DNA of 64,000 bases from Kiritimatiellota bacterium (GCA_013151865.1 JAADHN010000121.1:51223-115222); one strand, 5' to 3'. Shown: positions 35,155 through 44,824, counted from the stretch's first letter. Notes: generated by a model from the letters alone, not told the origin. Program-made: numbers and translations.

Positions 35155-36954
35155 TCAACCGCCGCCGCCGAGACGCAGCAGGGCGAAGGTGTCGAAATGC
35201 GTTAGGACGCACGCGGTCGGGGTGCGCTCGGCGGCGACGAGACGGGCGCCGTCCGCCTCGGCGACCTCGGTCACCTGGGCGTTCCGAACGACAACCCGTC
35301 CCACCGGGTCCGGACCGGTCGCGACCAGCAGGAGGAAATCGTTCCGGGCGCCCGTGAGCCGTCGCCAGAATATTTCGCGGGCGTCCGCCGCTTCCACGGA
35401 AACCGATGGCGTTCCCACCAGCCGCCTGATGGGGGGCCATGGATCGCCGCTGCCCGCCCCCTCGACGACCTGGATGTCCGGCGGTGGCCCGGTCGGTCGA
35501 TACAGACCGCGCCAGGGACGGTCGTTGAGGTAAAGAATCCGCCCCCCGCGGCGATTGAAGGCGCGCAGGGCGTCCCGGGCCGGGCTGCTGCCGTCGGGTT
35601 CGTCCGGGATCGTGCTGTCGAGCAGGAGCAGGCGTTTGCACGGGGTTGCCGCCAAGTCTCCCGGGCGCAACAGGGATATCAACCGGAAACTCATGCCCCG
35701 TCGGTAGAGGGTCCGGCACACGTCACGAACCGACGGGCCGGCCAAACCGCGCCATCGGTCGATCGCCTGATCGCTGACGAGCAGTTCCACCGGTGCACGA
35801 CGCCCCGCCATGAACGGCCCCAAACGCTCGAATGCGGCATAGGTTTCGCGGACCGGGGCGTAGGTGGCCTTGGGTTTGCGGTCGGCGGTCACGATACCCC
35901 AGGCGTCGGCGGATACGTCCTGGGTTTTCGGGTCCGGCCCGTGCCACCACTCGTCGCAATAAACGAACGGAAACACGCCCCTGACCTCGGGGTGCATGGC
36001 CAAGAGCCAGAGCATCTGCCGCATGAGGCGGGCCGCGACCTCGGGTTTCTTGTAGGTCCAGGTGTTGATCCCCGATTCCGTCAACAGGATGGGGCGGCCC
36101 GGGCCGATCCGTCGGGCGAGACGCAGGCAGTATCCGCCCCAGTCTTTGTCCCAGTGATAGTACAGATTGTCTCCCTGCCATTCGAGGAACTCCAGGTCCG
36201 CGTCTTCGGTGGCCGCGTCCCATCGCCCCCCGCAGAGGAGCGCGTAAGTCACTGGCGTCGTCGGGTCGTGCCGCCGGATGCCGTTGTGCCCCGCGCGCAG
36301 GAAGCGGCTGAAGGTCTGTCGCTGAAACCGCCACCATTCCCAGTACAGCAGGTCCTGAGCGGCGCCGGTCGGCGGAACGATGGCGTCGAAGGTCGGATCG
36401 GCCCGACCCGTGAGTTGGTTCCAGCGTTCTATTGTGCCGAAGCGTTGGCGCAGCGCGGCGTGAAATGCTTTCTGCGTGAGCGGGTCGAACCCGAGACACT
36501 CGTACCGGCCGGCCTTATTGCGCCCCACCCAACTGTACTCGTTTCCCAGGTTATAGGCGGCAAGGCCGGGATGTCCCCGCAGGGCGGCGGAGAGCGCCGC
36601 GGCGTGGGTCTGAATATCCGCCCGGGCTTCCGGGGCCGCATACGCGGGTTGCCCCGGCGAACCGTCTTTGAACTGCATTTTCGGCAGGCTGCCCCGGGCG
36701 ATTTGCGGAACCAGGGACAGACCGTGCCGCCAATACGTGTCCAGTGCCTCTCGCGACACCGGGCCCCAGGTCCGCAACGCGTTGACGTGCAAGTTACGGA
36801 GTATGGCGAAATCCTGGGCGACCACTTCCGGCGGACGCTCCCAACCGTACTTTGAATGCCAGGGCGACCAGCCCATACCACGGAGGAACCCCATGTCCGC
36901 GCCGATGGCGGGCCATGAGAGTACCGCCGCCAGGATTGTCGAGCCGGTTCTCAT
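35155..36954 (-). CDS. exported clan GH-A beta-galactosidase-like glycosidase (GH42-like)
   Basis: 599 residues from ATG 36954, with GGAGG five to six bases upstream. A short signal-like N-terminus (TGSTILAAVLSWPAIGA) is followed by the mature MGFLRGMGWSPW. The TIM barrel (about 25-400) has an acid/base Glu in YNLGNEYSW (residue 139) and a nucleophile Glu in ILLTESGINTW (residue 293), the clan-A arrangement of GH42, GH2 and GH5 enzymes. The C-terminal domain (about 420-599) resembles the beta-galactosidase trimerisation/glutamine-amidotransferase-like fold (RLLLLDSTIPDEP; GGRILYLNDRPW). The upstream leader has a partial match to repeat R2. The exact family is uncertain. Confidence 0.8.
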   Translation of the reverse strand: MRTGSTILAAVLSWPAIGADMGFLRGMGWSPWHSKYGWERPPEVVAQDFAILRNLHVNALRTWGPVSREALDTYWRHGLSLVPQIARGSLPKMQFKDGSPGQPAYAAPEARADIQTHAAALSAALRGHPGLAAYNLGNEYSWVGRNKAGRYECLGFDPLTQKAFHAALRQRFGTIERWNQLTGRADPTFDAIVPPTGAAQDLLYWEWWRFQRQTFSRFLRAGHNGIRRHDPTTPVTYALLCGGRWDAATEDADLEFLEWQGDNLYYHWDKDWGGYCLRLARRIGPGRPILLTESGINTWTYKKPEVAARLMRQMLWLLAMHPEVRGVFPFVYCDEWWHGPDPKTQDVSADAWGIVTADRKPKATYAPVRETYAAFERLGPFMAGRRAPVELLVSDQAIDRWRGLAGPSVRDVCRTLYRRGMSFRLISLLRPGDLAATPCKRLLLLDSTIPDEPDGSSPARDALRAFNRRGGRILYLNDRPWRGLYRPTGPPPDIQVVEGAGSGDPWPPIRRLVGTPSVSVEAADAREIFWRRLTGARNDFLLLVATGPDPVGRVVVRNAQVTEVAEADGARLVAAERTPTACVLTHFDTFALLRLGGGG

Positions 36955-37005
36955 CCATACCTCCGAAAAAAGGGGGCGAGGCAGAGCGCGACGACGGTCG
37001 AACAG

Positions 37006-37065
37006 CCTGTCCGAGGGGCATGGCGAACTCCGGCAGGGAACGCTGTTCGATTTTGCGGCTCCTTG
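37006..37065 (-). repeat. possible diverged copy 3 of leader repeat R2
   Basis: Shares AGCCTGTCCGA and CATGGC with R2 copy 1 (minus orientation) and GCGAACTC with copy 2, in the same order and again about 50 bases before the start codon of a gene for an exported protein. Weaker than the other two copies. Confidence 0.35.
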
Positions 37066-37076
37066 CGTACTGCCGC

Positions 37077-37637
37077 TCATTTGAAGAAGATCAGCAGGCC
37101 CCGCACGAGTTCGGCCACTTCCCGGTCGTGTCGTTTCACCGAGTAGACGAACTGCCCGAACCCACGTTGGGCCAGCACGTACCTGCCGAATCCGAGCTGG
37201 GCCACCACCAGCACTCCCACGCCGAACTGAGCCACGGTCGCCGGCGCCACTCCCAGTTGCCCGAGGGCGAACCCGGCGGCAAACGCGGCCTGACCCACGG
37301 CCACCAAACCGAACGACAACTGCCCGAACGCGACCAGTCCAACGGCAACCTGCCCGAACGCCACTCCGCCGGCCGCGATCCGACCGACGGCGATCACGCC
37401 CCGAGCCGTGATCCGTCGACCTGTCGAGGGACACCGGCCGCGCGTGATGTGAACCAAGGGCCAAGGGCCGAGCCGGGCCCGACTGCGGAATTCGCTGAAG
37501 AGACGCCCGTCCGGATACAGGTATTCCCGGCGTGCGCCGAACCGGGTGCGGGTGACTTTGTACTCCGGTTCCGACAACAGCAGGTTCCCCGGTTGCCCGG
37601 ACTGACCGCTGCTCCGTGAACTTTGCGCTGCGGCCAT
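37077..37637 (-). CDS. Gly/Ala-rich pentapeptide-periodic repeat protein
   Basis: 186 residues. ATG 37637 follows GGAGG with 5-base spacing; a second ATG at 37649 is less well placed. Residues about 75-165 are a run of near-perfect five/ten-residue repeats of the form small-hydrophobic-small: VAVGLVAFGQ, LSFGLVAVGQ, FGVGVLVVAQ, LGFGRYVLAQ. The periodicity of five suggests a beta-helix-like solenoid or a set of membrane-embedded strands, but it lacks the classic A(N/D)LXX pentapeptide consensus. Similar hypothetical proteins are known in PVC and other bacteria without assigned function. The N-terminal 70 residues are polar and basic. No signal peptide. Gene order gives no hint of function. Confidence 0.7.
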   Translation of the reverse strand: MAAAQSSRSSGQSGQPGNLLLSEPEYKVTRTRFGARREYLYPDGRLFSEFRSRARLGPWPLVHITRGRCPSTGRRITARGVIAVGRIAAGGVAFGQVAVGLVAFGQLSFGLVAVGQAAFAAGFALGQLGVAPATVAQFGVGVLVVAQLGFGRYVLAQRGFGQFVYSVKRHDREVAELVRGLLIFFK

Positions 37638-37777
37638 GTCTCCCTCCATCCTCCCTGTCCCCGGACGACAGATTCCGGCTTCCTTTTCCCGGTGGCTGCG
37701 ATTGTCGCGGCCCGCCGGGCTGGGTATACTACGTTTCCTGCCGCCCAACGTCAACCGCGTCTATTCGAATCGCTGCC

Positions 37778-38098
37778 ATGAGACGATGCACACAGCGCAA
37801 GTGGCTCGGACTGCTCGTGGTCTGGATCTGCGGCTCGCACTTGGCCGGATGCCGCAAGCCGCCGCTGTCCTCCGCAGAGGTCCGGCCCTATCGGACTGCC
37901 GTGCAGGTCTATCTTCACCAACACAGCATGGGACTGCGGGTGGCCGGGTTCAGGGAGCTGGCGGTTCGGGGCGACCGGGCCGCTGCCGTGGTCGTTTTGC
38001 AGGACGCCGAGGGGATCGTGGGCGTCAAGGTCCGGTGGGCGTTCGAGTTCGAGCGGCGGAACGGCAGGTGGATCGCCGTCAGTCACCGCGAAAAGTGA
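37778..38098 (+). CDS. small lipoprotein of unknown function
   Basis: 106 residues. The signal peptide (KWLGLLVVWICGSHLAGC) ends in the lipobox LAGC, with Cys at about residue 25. The mature domain (about 80 residues) has alternating strands such as VRGDRAAAVVVLQD and KVRWAFEFERRNGRWIAV, resembling small NTF2-like or SnoaL-like alpha/beta domains; no firm family. No clear ribosome site precedes ATG 37778. It precedes D-lyxose isomerase on the same strand by 63 bases. Confidence 0.7.
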   Translation: MRRCTQRKWLGLLVVWICGSHLAGCRKPPLSSAEVRPYRTAVQVYLHQHSMGLRVAGFRELAVRGDRAAAVVVLQDAEGIVGVKVRWAFEFERRNGRWIAVSHREK

Positions 38099-38161
38099 TC
38101 CGTGTGGACGGGCTCAAGCCGGTGCGGACATGGCTTGGAGAAAAGACAGGAGGACGTCCCG

Positions 38162-38851
38162 ATGAAACGCTCTGAAATCAACGCCCTGATTCGGGAGGCC
38201 AAAGCCTTTTTTGCGGAGCATCGTTTTGCCATGCCGCCGTTCGCGTTTTGGTCGCCGGAGGATTGGCGGGGGCGCGGCACCGAATACGACGAGATTCGGG
38301 ACAACGCCCTCGGCTGGGATTTGACGGACTTCGGCAGCGGCGATTTTCTGCGCACGGGACTGTTGCTGTTCACCCTACGGAACGGCAAACCCGGCAATCC
38401 GCGTTACACCAAGACCTATGCCGAGAAGATCATGATCGTCCGCGAAGGACAGATCACACCGATGCATTTCCACTGGAAGAAGATGGAAGATATCATCAAC
38501 CGCGGCGGCGGGACGTTGGTCCTGGAACTCTATCGGGCCGATCCCGACGACGAGGGCCGCTTTTGGGACCGGCCGTTCGATGTCGGCATCGACGGGGTCT
38601 GTCGCACCTGCCGTCCAGGCGAACGGGTCCGCCTCGGGCCGGGCAGCAGCATCTGCCTCGAACCGTTCGTGTATCACGCTTTCTGGGCCGAGGGCGGCAC
38701 ATGCCTGGTGGGGGAGGTCTCGAAAGTCAACGACGACAATACGGACAACCGCTTTTACGAGCCGTGCGGCCGATTCCCGGCCATCGAGGAGGACGAGCCC
38801 CCCCTGCATCTTCTTTGCAACGAATACCCGCCCGCGGTCTCGACGGGCTGA
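38162..38851 (+). CDS. D-lyxose ketol-isomerase
   Basis: 229 residues, the usual length for D-lyxose isomerase, a cupin enzyme interconverting D-lyxose and D-xylulose and also D-mannose and D-fructose. The metal site is visible: two His and a Glu in MHFHWKKMEDI (H102, H104, E109) and a fourth ligand His in FVYHAFWAEGG (about 172). The conserved YAEKIMIVREGQITP and the late SKVNDDNTDNRFYE segments match the family. ATG 38162 has GGAGG at 8-base spacing. It would feed mannose or lyxose released by the nearby glycosidases into central metabolism. Confidence 0.92.
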   Translation: MKRSEINALIREAKAFFAEHRFAMPPFAFWSPEDWRGRGTEYDEIRDNALGWDLTDFGSGDFLRTGLLLFTLRNGKPGNPRYTKTYAEKIMIVREGQITPMHFHWKKMEDIINRGGGTLVLELYRADPDDEGRFWDRPFDVGIDGVCRTCRPGERVRLGPGSSICLEPFVYHAFWAEGGTCLVGEVSKVNDDNTDNRFYEPCGRFPAIEEDEPPLHLLCNEYPPAVSTG

Positions 38852-38969
38852 GTCGGCCCCCCGGGATGGGCAACATCCTTGTTCCGCCTCCCGTTCGATG
38901 CGCCTCGGTCGGCCGCCCTGTGGATGACATGCCGCCGTCCCCATTTTCCGAAAAACCAGGAGAATGCTC

Positions 38970-39698
38970 GTGGAATCTCTGATCACCATCATCGGCAGAG
39001 GGCATTCCGGCACCCGTGCCATGTCGCACACCCTGAGCGCGTCCGGCGTGTTTATGGGCGAACCGTTGAACGGGTCGGGCGACCTTGTCCCGGCCGACGC
39101 GATGTACGAGGCCTGCCGGGTGTTCGCCCGGCAAGTGGAATGGCACGGCGGCCTCGAATGGGATTGGAGCGCAACCTTCAAGGGGCCGATCCCCGGCGAG
39201 TTTGTGGACAAAGTCCGAACGTACTTGGCCTCCGTGCTGTCCAGCCGGGCCCCGCAACGGGGGTGGAAACTGCCGGAAACCACGCTGTGCTATCCGTGGA
39301 TCCAGCGCATGTTTCCCGAGGCCAGATACATTTACTGGACTCGCGACCCGCGCGATTCCATCTTGGGCGCGCACCTCACAGACGATCTCACGGATTTCGG
39401 GGTGCCCTATCCCCCTACCCACGATCCCCTGGTGCGACGGGCCGTATCGTGGAAGTACCAGTACGACCTGATGAAAGCCGTGCCGCGCCCCGCACATTGG
39501 ATCGCCGTGCGCTTTGAAGATTTTGTGCTGAAACAGGCCGAAACCCTCGAACGACTCGAGGCCTTCCTGGGGCTGCCCTTGAAACGAATCCCGGTGCGGC
39601 CCGAAGCCGTGGGCCGCTGGCGGCGCGCCGAAAAGAAAGACGCCGTTTTCCCCCCCTTCCTCGACGACGCCATTCGCGAATGCGGATACCCGGCGTAA
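38970..39698 (+). CDS. sulfotransferase family protein
   Basis: 242 residues. The start is placed at GTG 38970 because AGGAG lies 7 bases upstream; ATG at 38964 is too close to that site. The N-terminal LITIIGRGHSGTRAMSHTL is the PAPS 5'-phosphosulfate loop; YIYWTRDPRDSILGAHL is the 3'-phosphate-binding Arg/Ser element, and VRFEDFVLKQAETLERL the usual downstream helix. It differs clearly from the sulfotransferase at 18140 (shorter, no cysteine cluster). The acceptor is unknown; a glycan is likely, given the context. No PAPS synthesis gene is in the window. Confidence 0.85.
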   Translation: MESLITIIGRGHSGTRAMSHTLSASGVFMGEPLNGSGDLVPADAMYEACRVFARQVEWHGGLEWDWSATFKGPIPGEFVDKVRTYLASVLSSRAPQRGWKLPETTLCYPWIQRMFPEARYIYWTRDPRDSILGAHLTDDLTDFGVPYPPTHDPLVRRAVSWKYQYDLMKAVPRPAHWIAVRFEDFVLKQAETLERLEAFLGLPLKRIPVRPEAVGRWRRAEKKDAVFPPFLDDAIRECGYPA

Positions 39699-39907
39699 GG
39701 TCACGGCGTCTGTGCTCTCGACCGCGGCGGTTTCAGTTCGGGAAGCTGGAAACCTGAACGCCCACCACTCCCGGTGTCGTCCTCGCGGGCCGTTTCGTTT
39801 GGGGGGACGCCGGTCGCCATAGATTCAGTTTCCGGACGCCGGTTCGCCTTGAGTGCGGGCAACGAAAAAAGGATGTCTCGCTTCACCGATGCACTGAGTT
39901 ACGGCGT

Positions 39908-40675
39908 TCAAACGCCCAGTTTGTCGCGCATGTTTTCGAGACTGATTCTCAGACTCTCGAACGGATCGAGGTCCCCACTGTCCCGCTCGACCAGGCACCA
40001 TTCGACACCCGCGTCCCGGCACGATTGAATGATCCGCGGCCAGTTCAAGTTGCCGGCGCCGATTTCGCACATTTTATGTTCGCGGGCAGGGGTGATCGTC
40101 ATATCTTTAAAATGCACGCAAGGAATCCGCCCTGCCACGCGGTCGATCCAAGCCGCCGGGTCGCCCCCCCCGTGCTGAATCCAGTATGTGTCGATCTCGA
40201 ACCAGATGGACGGATCGCACTGCTCGATCAACAGCGCCAGGGGGAGCTGCCCGTCAACCGGCGAGAGTTCGTGACTGTGATTATGGTAGCCGATGCGGAT
40301 GCCCGATCCTGCGAACTTCGCAGCCACTCGATTGTACGTGTGGGCGAATCCTTCCCACAGAGCCCGCGTCCACGCTTCCCGGGGAAAAAAACCACCGACA
40401 GCCGTGTACCGGCAGTTCCATAATTGGTGTTCTTCGATGACGTTCTCCGTCTCGTTTTCCATGCGATCCCGCGAGACGTGCGTGGCGGCACAGGCCAGAC
40501 CTTCCCCGTCGAGAATGCGCTTCAGCTCGCGGGGGTCGATGGGACCGAAGGCCGACACCTGAATGCCGTCGTACCCCATGGCCTTGACTTTGGCGCAACT
40601 CTTGGCGATCTCCGCCGGCGTCTTGCAGAATTCTCGCACCGTGTACATTTGAGCGCCGATCAGCAACTTGCCCAT
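39908..40675 (-). CDS. sugar phosphate isomerase/epimerase (AP endonuclease 2 fold)
   Basis: 255 residues. TIM barrel of the xylose-isomerase-like/AP endonuclease 2 superfamily: IGAQMYTVREF at strand 1, GYDGIQVSAFGP at strand 2, RIGYHNHSHELSPVDG with a catalytic/metal His, FEIDTYWIQHGGGDPAAW with a metal Asp, PCVHFKDMTI with His and Asp, and a final Glu in CLVERDSGDLDP. It likely epimerises or isomerises a sugar or inositol derivative in the cytosol with a divalent metal. ATG 40675 has GGAG nine bases upstream. It is followed (in gene direction) by a gap to the convergent sulfotransferase gene. Confidence 0.88.
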   Translation of the reverse strand: MGKLLIGAQMYTVREFCKTPAEIAKSCAKVKAMGYDGIQVSAFGPIDPRELKRILDGEGLACAATHVSRDRMENETENVIEEHQLWNCRYTAVGGFFPREAWTRALWEGFAHTYNRVAAKFAGSGIRIGYHNHSHELSPVDGQLPLALLIEQCDPSIWFEIDTYWIQHGGGDPAAWIDRVAGRIPCVHFKDMTITPAREHKMCEIGAGNLNWPRIIQSCRDAGVEWCLVERDSGDLDPFESLRISLENMRDKLGV

Positions 40676-40764
40676 GAGTCGATCTCCTCGTTTTTGCCTG
40701 TTTTTTCCATCGGAACGATTCAGGCCGCCGCCGAGTGCGACCTGCAAGGTGACGTACCCAAAAA

Positions 40765-42751
40765 TCAGGGGGTCGCCCCGTCGTCGGCCGGGGACGGCTG
40801 TGCCGCAGCATTTCCCGCGTTTGTCTTCGCCTGCTTGGTCGCCGGTCTCAGGCAGACCCAGGCCGGATTGCGCAGGCCGCCCGGACCGCCCGAGTCGCGG
40901 AGGCGAATCACCACGACTTGATGCAGGGCCTCCCGGGTAAAAAACGGATCGATCCGAATCCGGAGCGGCAGAGACACGCCTGCTGTCGCGTCGGGATTCG
41001 ACTCAAGGATGCGTTTGCCGTTGATATAGACGGTCCTGGCGTCCTCGCTGGGGCCGAGGATCAAGAACGCCGGGCAGCCGCGCCAGGCAGGGCGCACATC
41101 GAAGGCCGTGGCATACCAGCCGCTCCCGTCATAGCCGGCCATTCCGCCGTCGCCCGGGAGAGGGATCGGCCCGGTGGCGAATTCCCAGGGCCGGTCGGTC
41201 CGCAGGGTGGGCCACTTGGCGAGGGCAGGCCAGGGCAGGTTTTGCCATTCTTGCGATGCCCCGCGTTCATCCGGGTCGACGCGGAAATGCCACTTTTCGG
41301 GCAATCGGACGGCGGGAACGACTCCGTCGAAGAGTTTTCTCCACAGCGTACCGGCGACGTCTCCGGCTCGGAGTTCGCGGAGTGCGAGACACGGGAGGCA
41401 GCAGCGCAGATCGGAGCGGAATTCCCGGCGAAAACTCGCCAGTCGCCGGGCCGCTTCGAGGGCTGTATCGAGATCTTCGGGTGTCGCGGCCGCCGCGATC
41501 CCGTTCTGGAGTACCGTTGCGATCAGTCGGGCGTGGGCGTGCGCCAGCAGCAGGTGTTCCAAGCGTCGCTTGGCATTCGGCCCCAGCCCGTCATCAAAGG
41601 CCGCGTGCAGAAACGCCGCCGATTTCGTGAAGTCGTCTCGCGAAAGCTCCTTGCCCAGAAACCGGTAGGTTCCGAGCGTAGGGTCGCCCCACCCCATCTC
41701 GCGGACTTCGGCGCGGTGCGTGCCGACCGCCGCCATCATCCTATCGCGCCAATACCGGAAGTACTGCCGAACCTGAAACGCTCCGGAACCAAAGGCCAGG
41801 CTGTATTCGGCAATCCACGTTTCGAGAGGCTCGTCCGGGCGCTCCAGGCCGCGGACCAACGCATAAAGCGCCGGCCCCGAGAGGTCCCATGACGGCGACG
41901 GCAGGAGTAGGTCGACCGTCCCACCGGCATCGAGTTGCGTGCGGACTTCGTCCAATGCAGTCCGGGTTGTGGCGACGGAGGTCAGCGGGAGCCCCAGGTC
42001 CGACGGAAGGCGGACCGTAGGCCCGGTTCCTTTTGCCGGCGCCGGGCGTGCGGCAAGACCATGGCGGCGGAGCCACGTCCGGAACACGGCCCGGCGTTTT
42101 CGTCCAATCTCGGGGGTGGGCCGGAGTTCTTCGGGCAGACCGGCTCCGACCGCCGCCGTCACGGCCTCCGGAGCCGCACCTTCGAGAACGACTCGAATGC
42201 GGCTCGCCGCCTCGGACCGCCGGACCCAGACCGATGTCTGCCGGAGTCGCAACGGTCCGGACGTGAGGCGCACCGTCCACGCGTCGCCGGGAGCGAACCA
42301 GCGGACCCCGCACTCGCGTTCGAGGAAGGCATAGACCGCCGTGAGAATGGCGTCGGCCCGCCTTTCGCCCGCCCCCGGCGTCAGCCATACGGCTCGAGCC
42401 CCCACGCTGTATCCGGCCGGCACCGGCTTGTTGCCCGACCATGAAGACGCCGACCAGCTATCCAGCAGAATGAAGGCGAACGGACGCGCCCCGCCCAATT
42501 CCCACTGGGCCGGTGTACCCTCCCGTATCGGGACGGGGCGCCCAAGAACCAGCTCGAGATGGCGCGCCAGTTCCGCCGACGCTTCCGCGATCCCCGCCGC
42601 CGCATGCGGAGGACGCAGCACCATCGCGTCGGAGACCGTGACGTACCGCGGCGCGGACCGGCTCATGGCGGTGCTGCGCGGTACAAACAGAGCCGGCGGG
42701 AAGCACCCCAGGGCGAGTATGACAAGAAAACGTGTTCGGCACATGCTCATG
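40765..42751 (-). CDS. exported DUF4838/GH67-N-like protein with C-terminal beta-sandwich
   Basis: 662 residues. The signal peptide is visible (CRTRFLVILALGCFPPALF). Residues about 30-165 match the N-terminal alpha-glucuronidase-like domain that precedes DUF4838: AELARHLELVLGRPVPI and TAVYAFLERECGVRWFAPG. The next segment is shorter than usual for the DUF4838 barrel and keeps SSSW-type and AEYSLAFGSGAF landmarks. A helical region (about 330-480) follows, and the C-terminus (about 500-640) is a GH2-like jelly roll (GWYATAFDVRPAW; TVYINGKRI; LRDSGGPGGL). No catalytic residue can be named, so the enzyme may be degenerate. ATG 42751 is used; 42745 is an equal alternative. Confidence 0.7.
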
Positions 42752-43263
42752 GGAATCTCGCGATTTGCGGCAATGTGAGTTCGGACCGGAACGGCGTGCG
42801 GAGGACCACGGACACAGCCCCCGGCGATACAGTACACGCGCTCCGAGCTTTTTCCGCTCCGCTTTCGGAAGGCCGAACAGGCGGGCGGGGCGCTGGCATC
42901 TCCGGTTTCGGCATCCCACCCAATCCAAGACCGTAAGCTGCGGAGCCGGTTGCGCTCGCTCCAGGTGTGTCTCTCTTGAGCCGCCGGTCGCCACGGCACG
43001 AAATCAGTTTGTGGTTCCTCCGCCCGCAAGCTATGTTGGAGGGGCTCGTCGGAATAGAGTAGGCGCGGCCGACTCTCCTGTTCGTCCACCGCCTGTGCTC
43101 GGAAGGTGCGAGGCTGGACTGGAACCCTCACGTGTGAACGGGCGCACGCCGAAGCCGTTTTCGGAGACCGCGCTCGGCGGCCGGCGGGGGGCCGTGGCCG
43201 GGCCGAAAAAAGAGAGCGTCCGGTCGAAACCGGGCCGCAACCCGGAAAGGCATTTTCCTTCTC
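42752..43263. other. divergent intergenic region upstream of pyrD
   Basis: About 512 bases. An open frame on the plus strand (ending at 43358) crosses pyrD in another frame and has no features of a gene. Promoters for both flanking genes must lie here, but I see no convincing boxes. A GGAAA/TTTCC mini-inverted repeat covers the weak ribosome site of pyrD (43240-43256). Confidence 0.35.
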
Positions 43264-44184
43264 ATGGCAGATCTCAGCGTGACATTGGCGGGACTGGCGC
43301 TTCGCAATCCGGTGATTACGGCGTCCGGCACGTTCGGTTACGGCGCCGACTATGCTGACTTGGTTCCATTCGAGCGGCTCGGCGCGATCACGGTGAAAGG
43401 CGTCTCGCTCGCCCCCTGCCGAGGCAATCCGCCACCACGGACTGCGGAAGTGTTCGGCGGCCTGCTCAATGCGATCGGACTCCAGAACCCGGGCGTCGAC
43501 AAATTCCTCCACGATTCCCGCTATCTGCCGTTCCTGCGGACTGTGGACACGGCGGTATTCGTCAATATCTGGGGTACGAGTATCGAAGAATACGCCGAGG
43601 TGGCCCGACGATTGGATGCGGAGTCGGAGGGGATTGCCGCACTCGAGATCAACATCTCCTGCCCGAATATCAAGCACGGGGGCATTGCTTTCGGCACCGA
43701 CCTGGGTTTGGCGGGCCGGGTCGTCCGCGAAGTGCGCAAGGCCACGCGTTTGCCGCTGATCACCAAGTTGAGTCCGAACGTCACCGACATCGGGGAGTTC
43801 GCTCGCTGCGTCGTGGAGGCCGGCTCGGACGTCGTTTCACTGATCAACACCATCCCGGCCATGGCCATCGATATCGAGACGCGCCGGCCGAAATTGGCGA
43901 ACGTCACCGGCGGCCTCAGCGGTCCCGCCATCAAGCCGGTGGCGGTGCGTATGGTGTACCAGGCACGGCAGGCCGTGGACGTGCCCATCATTGGGATGGG
44001 CGGGATTCAGTCCGCTGCCGACGCACTCGAGTTTCTGCTGGCCGGCGCAGACGCCGTCGGGGTCGGCACCGCGATCTTCGCGGACCCCGGTTGTCTGGTC
44101 CGGATCGTGGACGGGATCGACGCCTGCCTGGATCGTTGGGGGGTCCCCCATGTGCGGGACATTGTGGGAGGAGTGATCGTGTGA
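43264..44184 (+). CDS. pyrD: dihydroorotate dehydrogenase, catalytic subunit (class 1B type)
   Basis: 306 residues, the normal length for class 1B PyrD, which oxidises dihydroorotate to orotate in pyrimidine synthesis. It opens with the conserved NPVITASGTFGYG; LNAIGLQNPG is the dihydroorotate-binding stretch; the catalytic Cys is in EINISCPNIKHGG (C133), class 1 style. FMN is bound by VTGGLSGPAIKPVA, IIGMGGIQSAADALEF and GADAVGVGTAIF. Class 1B enzymes work with an electron-transfer subunit, PyrK, not encoded in the window. The gene stands alone between glycosidase genes. Confidence 0.95.
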   Translation: MADLSVTLAGLALRNPVITASGTFGYGADYADLVPFERLGAITVKGVSLAPCRGNPPPRTAEVFGGLLNAIGLQNPGVDKFLHDSRYLPFLRTVDTAVFVNIWGTSIEEYAEVARRLDAESEGIAALEINISCPNIKHGGIAFGTDLGLAGRVVREVRKATRLPLITKLSPNVTDIGEFARCVVEAGSDVVSLINTIPAMAIDIETRRPKLANVTGGLSGPAIKPVAVRMVYQARQAVDVPIIGMGGIQSAADALEFLLAGADAVGVGTAIFADPGCLVRIVDGIDACLDRWGVPHVRDIVGGVIV

Positions 44185-44241
44185 GCCGCCGGACGTGCAT
44201 TCCCGGCATGGTCCATGCCGCCTGACCGGCCGCCCGGCGGG

Positions 44242-44799
44242 CTACAGCCCGAAGCGCGCCGCAAGTTCCGGCAGGCCAAGATCGGCAAGGACCTTCCGCC
44301 ACCGCTCGGGATGGCTTTCGTGGCGCACCAAAGGTACGAAGCCCAGGTTGAGGTAGGTCTTGATGGCCGGGAGACGAAAATCGTCCGTCTCAAGGACGAC
44401 CCGGTCCCGGCCTTCCGCCGAGATGTGATGCATGGCGCGCAACGTGACCCAGTAACCGAGCCTCAACCCCCGGTGATCCGGAAGGACGCCCACGTAATGA
44501 ATGACGCCGGCTTCGCCCCAGTTGCCGGGCTTGTGCCACGCCGAAGCCGTGGCGGCCGTCGTGCCGGCGTGGTCGATGAAGAAGATGCGCTGCGGCCGGA
44601 ACGCCGCATCGCCGCGCATGATTCGCTCGAAATCGTACTGCTCCGGGCGGGCGTTGAAACTGGCCGCGATGATCCGTGTCCAGTTGAGATCGTCCCCCGG
44701 GCCGAACGACCGGACCCGACACCCGGCCGGAAGGGCGACCGGCGGCAGTTCGCGCAGATCTTCGCGCACCATGTTGAGCTGCGGTGTGAATCGTGCCAT
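44242..44799 (-). CDS. GNAT family N-acetyltransferase
   Basis: 185 residues. The acetyl-CoA-binding motif A is GVLPDHRGLRLGYWVTLRAM (R/Q-x-x-G-x-G type), preceded by VIHYVGV and followed by VVLETDDFRLPAIKTYLNLGFVP, typical of GNAT motif B and of mycothiol-synthase-like enzymes. The substrate is unknown. ATG 44799 is chosen because the domain begins soon after; GGGAAG is upstream. It starts 25 bases after the DeoR stop on the same strand, so the two are likely co-transcribed. Confidence 0.85.
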   Translation of the reverse strand: MARFTPQLNMVREDLRELPPVALPAGCRVRSFGPGDDLNWTRIIAASFNARPEQYDFERIMRGDAAFRPQRIFFIDHAGTTAATASAWHKPGNWGEAGVIHYVGVLPDHRGLRLGYWVTLRAMHHISAEGRDRVVLETDDFRLPAIKTYLNLGFVPLVRHESHPERWRKVLADLGLPELAARFGL

Positions 44800-44824
44800 A
44801 TGACAAATCTTCCCGCTCCGGCGG

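Noticed and set aside
30620..43165. Shared 16-base string ACGCCGAAGCCGTTTT at about 30630 and 43146
   Set aside because: One copy is in the phosphatase coding sequence, and the similarity does not extend; probably chance.
44204..44220. CGGCATG/CATGCCG inverted repeat after pyrD as a terminator
   Set aside because: No T-run follows on either strand; kept out of the feature list.
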